Shown here piece after piece: positions 1-7,856 of a stretch of 15,337 nt of DNA. The translations under genes and the position numbers were made by a program. How positions within the stretch are numbered: position 1 is the stretch's first letter; every line of letters starts with the position of its first letter. The notes under the pieces are model-generated. The model saw only the letters and a program-made list of their open reading frames with translations, made no database searches and was not told the DNA's origin. Location: contig JAAZHL010000046.1 in the NCBI GenBank assembly GCA_012510755.1, positions 1 through 15,337 of the forward strand. Direction: 5' to 3'. Source of the stretch: Leucobacter sp. GTDB taxonomy: Bacteria > Actinomycetota > Actinomycetes > Actinomycetales > Microbacteriaceae.

Positions 1-489
1 GCTCTGCAGCCCATCAGTGGCTCATCTGCGGTCGATGCGGCAGCGCAGCTGATCGAGATTCACCGCGGCCTGCTTGAATCCGAGCGCTTCAACGAGGCCT
101 GTTCACTGTACCGGGCCGAGTTCGCGGGGCAGCTTGCCGGTTTAGCTGGCCACCAGGGCCCGTGCGAAGAGACGCTCTATGAGGCGTTTGTGGTGCAGAC
201 CGATGAAGCCTTTGCCGCGGCCGAAGCCCTGGGTGAGATGCCGCTGACTCCCGCCTTCTTTGTGCCGTCTGCGATCGCTATTGATACGACACAGATCACG
301 GCAGACGAGGCTTGGCTCGCCTACGTACCAAGTTCGGCGCTGACCAGCCTCGACACGACCGAGTTTCGTGATGGCAGCGGCTTGACCCCAGCCTGGCTTG
401 CGCGGTCGATTTACGTGCAACAGGGCGATGACGATATTTGGCGATTTGCGGCTGCCGCCGAACGCGATAACCGCACCGCCACCGGCTGA
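1..489 (+). CDS. 3' part of an unidentified protein (possible NTF2/SnoaL-like lipoprotein)
   Basis: Frame 1 is open from the first base to a TGA at 487-489, giving 162 residues of a protein whose start lies outside the window. A GTG at 190 is an internal codon, not a convincing start, because the same frame reads through with similar composition upstream. The visible part has an alpha-helical, acidic first half (phrases such as AAQLIEIHRGLLESERFNEA) with two cysteines (residues 36 and 57 of the visible part), then a more beta-like second half ending in DDDIWRFAAAAERDN. A helical start, two spaced cysteines and a late Trp recall small actinobacterial lipoproteins with an NTF2/SnoaL-like fold, but this is only a resemblance in pattern; I do not recognise the family. 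It lies 25 bases before the kinase gene in the same direction, so it may be co-transcribed with it or simply be the preceding gene. Confidence 0.75.
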   Translation, partial: ALQPISGSSAVDAAAQLIEIHRGLLESERFNEACSLYRAEFAGQLAGLAGHQGPCEETLYEAFVVQTDEAFAAAEALGEMPLTPAFFVPSAIAIDTTQITADEAWLAYVPSSALTSLDTTEFRDGSGLTPAWLARSIYVQQGDDDIWRFAAAAERDNRTATG

Positions 490-516
490 CGACTGAAACG
501 ATCCTCGTAATAAGAT
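486..516 (+). promoter_or_regulatory. Possible sigma-A-type promoter before the kinase gene
   Basis: CTGACG at 486-491 matches 4 of 6 bases of TTGACA. TAAGAT at 511-516 fits the actinobacterial TANNNT -10 pattern and lies 19 bases downstream. The -10 ends 7 bases before the ATG at 524, so transcription starting at that A would give a leaderless mRNA, a common arrangement in Actinobacteria. There is no clear Shine-Dalgarno before 515 or 524, which fits this idea. The match is modest and rests on inspection alone. Confidence 0.35.
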
Positions 517-1645
517 GAGTGGCATGTCTGCCCAAAATACCCCTGCGCCACCACGCATCACGGGCTTTGGGTACGTGAGACCCCTGGGCAGTGGTGGCTT
601 TGCCGACGTTTTTCAATATGAGCAAGACATGCCGCGCAGGGTGGTCGCAGTGAAGGTGCTGCGCAACCAGGTGACGGGCACCCGTGACCGCTCAGATTTT
701 GAGTCAGAAGCTGATGCGATGGCTCGTTTGTCGAGCCACCCCTCGATCGTGTCGATCTATTCGGCGGGGGTGTCCGCCGATGGGCGACCATATCTCGCAA
801 TGGAGTACTGCCCAGATTCGATGCGTGAGCGCACCCGGCAGAATCCCGCGCCCCTCTATGCGGTGCTGGACGCTGGAGTGCGTCTCGCGGGCGCCCTTGA
901 AACGGCTCACAGAGCAAATATTATGCACAGAGATATTAAGCCCTCAAATGTGCTGCTGACTGCCACCGGCCGACCCGCGCTCACCGACTTCGGCATCTCA
1001 ATGTTGCAGGGCGGTTTCGCCTCTGAATCGCGCGAGCAGGCACTGTCGATTCCATGGTCATCACCAGAAGTCGTGACAGGCAAAACTACCGGCACCGTGG
1101 CGAGCGAAGTGTGGGCGCTCGGAGCCACCCTGTACACGTTTGCGGCAGGGTTTTCGCCCTTCGAACACCCAGACCGCGCACAGAACACGCAGTCGAAGAT
1201 GACGGCCCGTATTTCACAAGCAAAATACATGCCGATACCCGGGGCACAGGGTTACGAGACCTTTGACGCGGTGTTGCGCAAGGCCATGCACCTGCAACCC
1301 GAGCAGCGCTACCAGTCGATGGAAGAATTCGGTCAGGCGTTGCGTCAGTTGCAACGCCAATTCGGTTATGACGCGACACCGCTTGACTTAGTGGAAGCGG
1401 CAATGGTGACGCCTGCCGCGGCGACCGATACTCCGCGTGGGCCCGTCGTCACTACCGTGCGCACGTCGAACAGGGCAGGGCAACGCGCGAAGTTGCGTGC
1501 CGAGCAGATGCGACAAGATCGCGATGGTGTGTTGATTGATCAACCAAAGTCATCGCTCCGGGCGGGTCTCATCGGTGCCGGACTCACCGTGGGTGTGCTT
1601 GCGGCGCTCACCGCTGTCGCCTTTGCGTTCGGATGGGTGGGCTGA
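515..1645 (+). CDS. Membrane-anchored serine/threonine protein kinase without an extracellular domain (Hanks type)
   Basis: It transfers phosphate from ATP to Ser/Thr of cytoplasmic targets; likely targets are the FHA protein and other proteins of this locus (inference). Of 376 residues, about 18-285 form the kinase domain: glycine loop GSGGFADV (25-32), Lys47 in VAVKV, a likely alpha-C Glu65, catalytic loop HRDIKPSN with Asp140, Lys142 and Asn145, DFG Asp158 and SPE Glu185. All core residues are present, so it should be active. The segment between DFG and SPE contains Ser but no Thr, and the P+1 region reads SIPWSSPE rather than the PknB-like GTxxYxSPE. Residues 286-350 are a basic linker. 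Residues about 352-374 form one transmembrane helix and the protein ends GWVG, so there is no PASTA or other sensor outside. ATG 524 is an alternative start (373 residues) that fits the possible leaderless promoter. The next gene begins one base after the stop, so co-expression is very likely. Composition and placement resemble Pkb2 of Bifidobacterium. Confidence 0.93.
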   Translation: MSGMSAQNTPAPPRITGFGYVRPLGSGGFADVFQYEQDMPRRVVAVKVLRNQVTGTRDRSDFESEADAMARLSSHPSIVSIYSAGVSADGRPYLAMEYCPDSMRERTRQNPAPLYAVLDAGVRLAGALETAHRANIMHRDIKPSNVLLTATGRPALTDFGISMLQGGFASESREQALSIPWSSPEVVTGKTTGTVASEVWALGATLYTFAAGFSPFEHPDRAQNTQSKMTARISQAKYMPIPGAQGYETFDAVLRKAMHLQPEQRYQSMEEFGQALRQLQRQFGYDATPLDLVEAAMVTPAAATDTPRGPVVTTVRTSNRAGQRAKLRAEQMRQDRDGVLIDQPKSSLRAGLIGAGLTVGVLAALTAVAFAFGWVG

Positions 1646-1646
1646 A

Positions 1647-4600
1647 GTGGCGAAGAAGAGCGAAAAGTCGCTGATCGGCTGGGTTTCGGCCGGCGTCGTG
1701 ACCGCATTAGTGGTCACACTCGCGGTGGTGGCGAGCGGCTTTGACTCGCGAGAAACGCCTCGCGAAGACCCGTCAGTGTGGGTCGAGCGAACGGTCGGGC
1801 AGTATGCCCGGGTCAATACCGAGACCGCCGAGATCGATACGGTGCGCAGTGTCGAGAGCCCGAGCGGTATCGTGCAGACCTCGCAACTCGGTCTGCTGCT
1901 CACTCAGGGCTTTGGTCGGGCGTTCACGATTGACCCAAGCGCGCCAAGGGATGTGCAGGCCGACGTCAACGCTGATGGCGGCGTCGTCGACGACGCTGTG
2001 GAGCCTGGAGCCGCAGAGAGCGACACTGCAGAGAGCGATGCCGGTGAGCTGTCGACCGCTGAAGGTGATGACGCTGCGACCTCGGCTACTTCTGATGCTG
2101 AGGCGGCAGAATCCGCCGGTGACGGTGCGCTTTCGATGCGCACGCCTGACGGCACGCGAGAGGTCATTGCTGCGGGCGAGTTCGTGCTATTCGCGACGCA
2201 GGCAGGCGAAGCGTATGTGTCACGAGTGGTGCCGACCGCAGCCGGGGCGGTCGCCACACTGAGCAGCCCAACAAAACTTGACCCGTTCGCCGAAGAACGT
2301 GCGCGCCAGCAGCAGAACCAAGACGAGGCGGCTGCGGGCGACGAGACAGACGAGTCCGACGAAACCGAAGCCGCTGAGAACCAGCAACAAGAGATCGCCA
2401 ACTATGTCGCTGACGCTGTCGCGATCGATGAGAACGGCCTGGTGGCCTTATACTCGAGCACCGAGCAGGCAGTGCGCTTGTACGACACCGTCTCTCAACG
2501 ATGGCAGTCATCGCCGAGTGCGACGCCCGAGAATGTGCCCGGCGCGAATGCGCAGCTCGCACTGATCAACAAGAGGTGGGCGCTGCTCGACGCCGAAACA
2601 GGTGAGTTCTGGCAGCAGGGGCGGGACGAAGCGACCTCGCTCGATGTCACTGGCACGGCCAAACTGCAGGCATCGACCGCGACTGCGAATGATGCACTGG
2701 TTGCTGACGAAGCTGGGCTGTGGCAGGTCAACGGTGAGGGTGTGGCGGTTCGTCTGGTTGAGACGACGGGTGCCGCGGCGCAACCGACCTATAGCGGCAC
2801 CGAGGCAACCGCAGCGTGGGTGGGCTCGGCCACTGCTTTGCTGTGGACCCCCGCCACAGGCGAGGTAGTTCTCGAGATCGATGAGGCAGTCGAAGATCTC
2901 AGCAACCCCGAGACCGAGATTCGCCACAATGGCAGCCGCGCCCTCGTCGTCGAGCGCGCAAGCGGCATGATGTGGACGGTGCCCGAGGGGCAACTCATTC
3001 CGGTCGAACAGTGGAGCCTGGTCGACCCCCCGAAGCAAGAGACCGGCACAGTCATCACCCAAGACGTGAGCGAGCAAGAGCCGCCCGTCGCGGTGAACGA
3101 TGCGTTTGGCGTGCGAGCCGGAGAACCAACACTGTTGCCGGTGCTGCTCAACGACTTTGACCCGAACCGTAAAGATGTGCTTACGGTGGTTCCCGAGGGT
3201 GTAAGCGACGGGTTCAGCGACGATTTTGGCACGCTCTCAGTGCTGAGCGACGGTCAAGGGGTATTGGTGCAGCCGGCATCGACCGCACGTGGCGCTGCAT
3301 CGTTTAGCTACCGCATCACCGACGGCGTGAATGTGTCGCAACCCGCTACGGTGACGCTCACGGTCGTAGGCGATGACGTGAACACCGCGCCCGCGTGGTG
3401 CCCGGTTGACGGGTGTCAGCGCGCGTGGCCGAGTCCCGAGTTGGCACCGGGCGGCACGCTCATCCTGCCCATACTTGAGGGCTGGGTTGACCCTGAGGGT
3501 GACCCAATGATGCTTGCGTCGGCCACGCCGGTGAACGCTGAAGACCCGATTCGTGCGCTCATCACCGCTGACGGCAAACTCGCAGTGCGCCACACCGACG
3601 CAAACGCACCCGCCGGTGACGCGGTCGTGCGCGTGACGGTGGTCGACTCACGCGGCGCTGAGGCACAGCGCGATCTGCGTGTTAGAGTGCGCACCGGTGC
3701 CGCGATTGAGTTCGCGTCTGCCGCGGTCACCGCCAAGGTCGGTGAACCGACCATGGTGCGACCACTCGAGCGGGTTACTGGAGGCTCGGGCTCGTTCAGA
3801 CTCCAAGATGCCGTGGTGCAGCAGGGCACCGTAACCGTCACCGCGAACCAGGGCACCGGCACCATTGAGGTGCTGGCTGGGGCCGCCGGCAACGCGCTGA
3901 TTGGGGTCACCGTACGAGACACAGTGACCGAGCAAGAAACCCTGGGTGTGATTCGGGTGACTGCCGTTGACTCGCGGGCGACGCTCGCAGTGCCACCCAT
4001 GCGGGCATTTGTGCGGGCGCTCGCCGACAGCACGGTTGACGTGGTCGCGGGCATTCCCGGCTCGAATTCTCGGGCCCTCTCAGTGCAGTCAGCGACCGTG
4101 AACGACGGCCAGCTGCGCGCCGATGTCATCGAACACTCCCGTGTGCGAGTCTCGGGCTCGACCATTGACGGGCAGCCGGGGCGCATCGGCTCGGTTGACG
4201 TGATTGTGACCGAAGGCGAAGCCACCGGACATGGTCGTCTCACGGTCTTTCAGGTTGCAGAGTCGGGTGCGGGCGCGATTGCCGTTGCCGACACTGCGAC
4301 GGTGCGCGCAGGCTCGGTGGTCGACATTGCGGTGCTCGAAAACGATGTCGCCCCGCCGGGCGAGCGGTTGGTCTTGCACCCCGAGATCGGTTCGCCTGGC
4401 ACCGAGGGCGAACTCGCCTTCGCTTCAGGCAGCAGTGTGCGTTATCTCGCGCCGAAGACGCCGGGCGACTATACACTCACCTACACGACTTATGGCGCTT
4501 CGAGCCCAGAACAGAGTGACGTTGGTCAGGTGCGGGTGACCGTGCTGCCTGCTGGCGCGAACCGCGACCCGCAGCCCGCGACCGTGACCGTGCGTGTGGC

Positions 4601-7600
4601 CCCCGGCGAACGAATCACCACGGCGGTGCCGCTGTCTGGTGTCGACCCCGACGGCGACCGAGTTCGACTCGTTTCTGTCAACACTCCCGACGACCCGCAG
4701 CTCTCGACGAGCATCGTGTCGCGAAGCAACTCGGTGCAAGTCGAGGCGTCTACGAGTGCCCAGCGAGGCACTCACGCAGTCGCTTACACCGTGCGCGACT
4801 CGTTTGGTGGCGAATCGACCGGCCGCCTGCGCATTATTGTCACCGAACCCGACTCGGGTGGTGGCGCCCCGGTGGTGTACAGCGATTACGTGCGCATAGT
4901 TGCGGGCGCGAGCGAGCCTGCTGTGGTGCGGCCGCTTGATAATGATCTCGACCCGACGGGCGGCACGCTGCAACTTGAGTCAGTCGTGCCCAATGTGCCC
5001 GGTGGTGAAGACAACCCACTCTTTGCGACGCTCAACGCGCGCCTCGATGTCACCGAGCTGAAGCAGGGCATTGTGCGCCTTGCCGGCAGCGACGAGCTCG
5101 GCACCGTCTCATACAAGTACACGGTTCGTTCAGATAAGAGCAAGAGCACCGCCGACGGACTGATCGTGGTGCAGGTCTCTGAGCGCATCGGCCAACAGGC
5201 TCCGTCAGTGATCGACACCGTGTTGTCGGTGCGTGATCGTGCTGACTTCGAGCGCACCGGTGTCGACGTGGTTACTGACCGGGTGCGCTGGGCCGCTGGC
5301 GACGCATCGACGTTGCAGCTCTCACTGTGGAACGAAGCAGACAACAACTACCGTGTCACCGGTTCGAAGATCTTGGGCAGCTACCGCGCAGAGGGCGACC
5401 TCGTGGTGTTTCGCCTCGCAGGCACCGACGTCACCGGCGCTGAGGTGGAGACCTTTGGGTTCTTGGTGGTGCCCCCGCTTGATGAGCTGCGCCTGTCACT
5501 GAAAAGTGGGGCGCCGACAGTTAGTGTGAACGAGAATCAAAGCGTCGATGTGCGCATCACCGATCTGCTTGATTTGGGTCAGGGCGATCGCGTCGAGCTT
5601 GAGCAGGGCAACTTCAGTGTGCAGCGACAGCAGGCGAGTTGCGTGGCGGTCGACGAGGTCACGTTCAGGTATACGGCGGGCAAAGAAGCGCCGTTCACCG
5701 ACAATTGCACAGTGCGCGTGAAACTGCTCGAGCAGAACACCTACACGGCATTGCCGATCGCGATTTCGATCGTGCCGAATGACCCAGTGGTGCAATTGAA
5801 CCCGCTGACTCGCACGGTCGCCCCTGGCCAGACTGAGACGATCGAGCTCAACGACATGGTGCAGTGGCAGGGTGGCCGCGAGGGCAAGACCGATCAGTTG
5901 CGTTGGCAGGTTGCGAGCGGCGCGTCGTCGTTCGAGGTCACGCAGTCGGGCTCGCAGGTGCAGGTGCAGGCACGCGCAGATGCTCTACCAGGATCGCAGC
6001 AAGCCCTCACCGTCAACGTTTCTGGGGCCGGTGAGACCCAGGCCGCATTGACCTTGCGCGTCGGCGAGGCCGCGGTCGATGCCCCGAAGGGCGCCACGGT
6101 GTCTTTGCAGTGCACGGTGGGCTCATCGTGCAGTGCCCCGCTCGTCGATGTTGCTGGCGAGTATGACCCGTTTGCAGGGAAGACGGGTGGCGGGCTGCAG
6201 TTGGTCTCGGTCGACGGCGGTGGTTGCCAGTTTGGCAGCATGCAGGCTGCGGGCAATTCGGTCAACGTCACCTGGGCAGACGCCCGTGGCGCGGGCGGTC
6301 GTTGTACCGCGAGCTTCACGGTGCGCGATGCGCAGAATCGCACCGGCGTCGGTTCGATTGAGTTTGATGCGCTCGGTGTGCCGCGTGCGCCCGCCGACGT
6401 GGTGGCGAGCGGTGCCGACTCAAGCAACGTCTTCTTGCGTGTGACGCTGAGCGGGCAGACCGCACACCCCGATGTGACCGGTGTGGAGATTTTGAGCGAT
6501 GGCGGCGGTGTCGTCGGCACGTGTGCCCCCTCGGGTGGATTTGCCGAGTGCACGGTCGGCCCGGTACCTGTTGGCAAGGATAACGGCCGACGCTATTTCG
6601 CTCGCGCGGTGAACTCGGTTGGGGTCTCTGACTCGACGACGAATGCGTCAGAGGCAACGTGGGCATATGTGCCGCCTCCCGCTCCGGTGGTGGTGGCAAC
6701 GCCGGTGAAGAACCCGAACAACACCAGCACTGTCGAAGGCGTGGTGAAGCTGGAAGTGTCTGGGTCAGACCGTGCGCGCCGGTTCTTGCTGTCGATCGAT
6801 AACGGTGAACGCATCGAGATTGGCAGAAGAAGCGATCACACGCTTGAGCCTGGCACCCATAGTTTCTCGGTGATTCCAGAAGACCGTGACCTGCCACCCG
6901 GCTATTCGGGCACTGCAGAAGGTTCGGCCGGCATCGCCGATGGCGTGGTGCTCGGAGCGGCACCGATCTTGAGCGACATTGAGTTGCAGGCCACTGGCGA
7001 CACCTCTGCACAGATCGTTGTTTCGGTTGACGGTAATTACGCCGAACCAGACACGATTCAGACGACCTTCGGACTCTCGGGCGGGGGTTCGGTGTCGTGT
7101 ACGTCAAACACGAGTGGCGCGTTCGAGTCGCTGCAGCAATTCCGTACGTACACCGGCAAGATTTGTGTGAGAACCGAGTTTGGCAGCGCAGAGGTGTTCA
7201 CCGAGCCCACCTGGATCGGCGGCAACCCACCTGAGCTGACCGTGACGCGCGGCTACACGATCAGCAGCAGCGTGTCTGATTACGGCAACGTGCGCGAATA
7301 CACGACAGTTGGCGGCGGTAGTTCGCGGCCCGCAGTCACCGGTACGGTGGGTGGCGCAACCATTCGCTACCTCTTCAGCACCGGCGGATCCACAGAGGGC
7401 AACCTCACGAGCGTGCCAGTTGGTGCGACCGTGCAGGTGCAGCAGTGTCTGTCGGGCGCTGATGCCGAATACTGCTCCAACCCGGTGACCGTCGAGGCAG
7501 CAGGCCACCCGCCTACGCGCATCACCTGGACTGGCGAGTGCGTGGTCGATGGTGGCGACTACTCCTCAGTGTTCACGATAGAAGGCCGACCGATCACCGA

Positions 7601-7784
7601 CGCAACCTTCGCGAAGAACCTCTTCTGGAACGTGCGCGTGAGTTGGTCAGGCTTTAACAACACGACGTTCAGCAACGTGATCTGCCCGCCAGCACCCGAT
7701 CCAGAGCCAGAGCCAGACCCCGATCCTGACCCCGACCCAGATCCAGACCCCGGGCCAGACCCAGACCCGCCAACCGAGCCCTAA
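1647..7784 (+). CDS. Giant extracytoplasmic protein with tandem Ig/cadherin-like and FN3-like domains and a Pro-Asp tail
   Basis: The GTG at 1647 is chosen as start: GGTGGG at 1636-1641 precedes it, the kinase ends at 1645, and the product begins VAKKSEKS followed by a hydrophobic helix (about residues 8-30), giving 2045 residues. The helix is a signal anchor or a signal peptide (VVAS-G could be cleaved). Residues about 40-470 show short beta-rich repeats with Trp-containing turns suggesting a beta-propeller, broken by two acidic linkers (about 107-160 and 215-250). From about 478 come tandem Ig/cadherin-like units of the PxAxND...VLxND(x)D type, starting near 478, 579, 874, 971, 1070 and probably more to 1570. 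FN3-like domains follow (near 1577, 1674, 1769 and 1861). The end is Pro-Asp/Glu repeats (2017-2041). No LPxTG signal or C-terminal helix is seen. All 16 cysteines lie at or after residue 585. The FN3 protein of the similar Bifidobacterium cluster is surface-exposed and reported to bind a host cytokine (from memory). Roles in adhesion, ligand sensing or wall attachment are possible but unproven. Confidence 0.92.
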   Translation: MAKKSEKSLIGWVSAGVVTALVVTLAVVASGFDSRETPREDPSVWVERTVGQYARVNTETAEIDTVRSVESPSGIVQTSQLGLLLTQGFGRAFTIDPSAPRDVQADVNADGGVVDDAVEPGAAESDTAESDAGELSTAEGDDAATSATSDAEAAESAGDGALSMRTPDGTREVIAAGEFVLFATQAGEAYVSRVVPTAAGAVATLSSPTKLDPFAEERARQQQNQDEAAAGDETDESDETEAAENQQQEIANYVADAVAIDENGLVALYSSTEQAVRLYDTVSQRWQSSPSATPENVPGANAQLALINKRWALLDAETGEFWQQGRDEATSLDVTGTAKLQASTATANDALVADEAGLWQVNGEGVAVRLVETTGAAAQPTYSGTEATAAWVGSATALLWTPATGEVVLEIDEAVEDLSNPETEIRHNGSRALVVERASGMMWTVPEGQLIPVEQWSLVDPPKQETGTVITQDVSEQEPPVAVNDAFGVRAGEPTLLPVLLNDFDPNRKDVLTVVPEGVSDGFSDDFGTLSVLSDGQGVLVQPASTARGAASFSYRITDGVNVSQPATVTLTVVGDDVNTAPAWCPVDGCQRAWPSPELAPGGTLILPILEGWVDPEGDPMMLASATPVNAEDPIRALITADGKLAVRHTDANAPAGDAVVRVTVVDSRGAEAQRDLRVRVRTGAAIEFASAAVTAKVGEPTMVRPLERVTGGSGSFRLQDAVVQQGTVTVTANQGTGTIEVLAGAAGNALIGVTVRDTVTEQETLGVIRVTAVDSRATLAVPPMRAFVRALADSTVDVVAGIPGSNSRALSVQSATVNDGQLRADVIEHSRVRVSGSTIDGQPGRIGSVDVIVTEGEATGHGRLTVFQVAESGAGAIAVADTATVRAGSVVDIAVLENDVAPPGERLVLHPEIGSPGTEGELAFASGSSVRYLAPKTPGDYTLTYTTYGASSPEQSDVGQVRVTVLPAGANRDPQPATVTVRVAPGERITTAVPLSGVDPDGDRVRLVSVNTPDDPQLSTSIVSRSNSVQVEASTSAQRGTHAVAYTVRDSFGGESTGRLRIIVTEPDSGGGAPVVYSDYVRIVAGASEPAVVRPLDNDLDPTGGTLQLESVVPNVPGGEDNPLFATLNARLDVTELKQGIVRLAGSDELGTVSYKYTVRSDKSKSTADGLIVVQVSERIGQQAPSVIDTVLSVRDRADFERTGVDVVTDRVRWAAGDASTLQLSLWNEADNNYRVTGSKILGSYRAEGDLVVFRLAGTDVTGAEVETFGFLVVPPLDELRLSLKSGAPTVSVNENQSVDVRITDLLDLGQGDRVELEQGNFSVQRQQASCVAVDEVTFRYTAGKEAPFTDNCTVRVKLLEQNTYTALPIAISIVPNDPVVQLNPLTRTVAPGQTETIELNDMVQWQGGREGKTDQLRWQVASGASSFEVTQSGSQVQVQARADALPGSQQALTVNVSGAGETQAALTLRVGEAAVDAPKGATVSLQCTVGSSCSAPLVDVAGEYDPFAGKTGGGLQLVSVDGGGCQFGSMQAAGNSVNVTWADARGAGGRCTASFTVRDAQNRTGVGSIEFDALGVPRAPADVVASGADSSNVFLRVTLSGQTAHPDVTGVEILSDGGGVVGTCAPSGGFAECTVGPVPVGKDNGRRYFARAVNSVGVSDSTTNASEATWAYVPPPAPVVVATPVKNPNNTSTVEGVVKLEVSGSDRARRFLLSIDNGERIEIGRRSDHTLEPGTHSFSVIPEDRDLPPGYSGTAEGSAGIADGVVLGAAPILSDIELQATGDTSAQIVVSVDGNYAEPDTIQTTFGLSGGGSVSCTSNTSGAFESLQQFRTYTGKICVRTEFGSAEVFTEPTWIGGNPPELTVTRGYTISSSVSDYGNVREYTTVGGGSSRPAVTGTVGGATIRYLFSTGGSTEGNLTSVPVGATVQVQQCLSGADAEYCSNPVTVEAAGHPPTRITWTGECVVDGGDYSSVFTIEGRPITDATFAKNLFWNVRVSWSGFNNTTFSNVICPPAPDPEPEPDPDPDPDPDPDPGPDPDPPTEP
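7695..7769 (+). repeat. Pro-Asp/Pro-Glu codon repeat at the C-terminus of the giant protein
   Basis: About 25 codons alternate Pro with Asp or Glu, with one Gly (residues 2017-2041), written in CCA/CCC/CCG and GAC/GAT/GAG codons, so the six-base period is imperfect. Only a few residues (PTEP) follow before the stop. Such tails are usually stiff, extended and strongly acidic and may bind Ca2+ or act as a spacer. Slippage at this repeat could vary the tail length between strains. Confidence 0.85.
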
Positions 7785-7856
7785 CGGGCGGCGCCGTGTG
7801 GCGGCGGGCGATCCTCGTAGATATTCAATCAACGCACCAACAGAAAGACAGGCCAG
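7785..7856 (+). promoter_or_regulatory. Gap before moxR with a possible promoter
   Basis: These 72 bases hold the only sizeable gap among the window's complete genes. The first third is very GC-rich, with a 5-bp inverted repeat (CGCCG 7792-7796 / CGGCG 7802-7806) and no T-run. Then comes an AT-richer stretch, TAGATATT at 7818-7825, that could be a -10 element; no convincing -35 is visible. AGAAAG at 7842-7847, nine bases before the ATG, is a weak ribosome site. The gap could allow separate expression of the moxR module or mRNA processing after the long upstream gene. Confidence 0.35.
7807..7825 (+). repeat. 19-base direct repeat, copy 1 (moxR leader)
   Basis: GGCGATCCTCGTAGATATT here is identical to 15216-15234 inside the phosphatase gene. 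In this copy it is non-coding and includes the possible -10 element. An 11-base part (CGATCCTCGTA) also occurs at 499-509 just before the kinase gene. Confidence 0.8.

Noticed and set aside
1536..1646. Upstream start for the giant protein at 1536
   Set aside because: It would add 37 residues overlapping the kinase's membrane helix, without a ribosome site, and would bury the signal helix. GTG 1647 with GGTGGG fits better.
3416..4243. 275-codon open frame on the minus strand inside the giant gene
   Set aside because: The product is Ser/Thr/Pro/Arg-rich with no recognisable domain, and it lies wholly inside a clear coding region.
7695..7769. Short regular repeats as a CRISPR-like array or origin iterons
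   Set aside because: The six-base period follows Pro-Asp codons, is imperfect, lies in frame inside a gene and has no spacers.
7792..7806. Hairpin after the giant gene as a rho-independent terminator
   Set aside because: The stem is only five pairs and no T-run follows.
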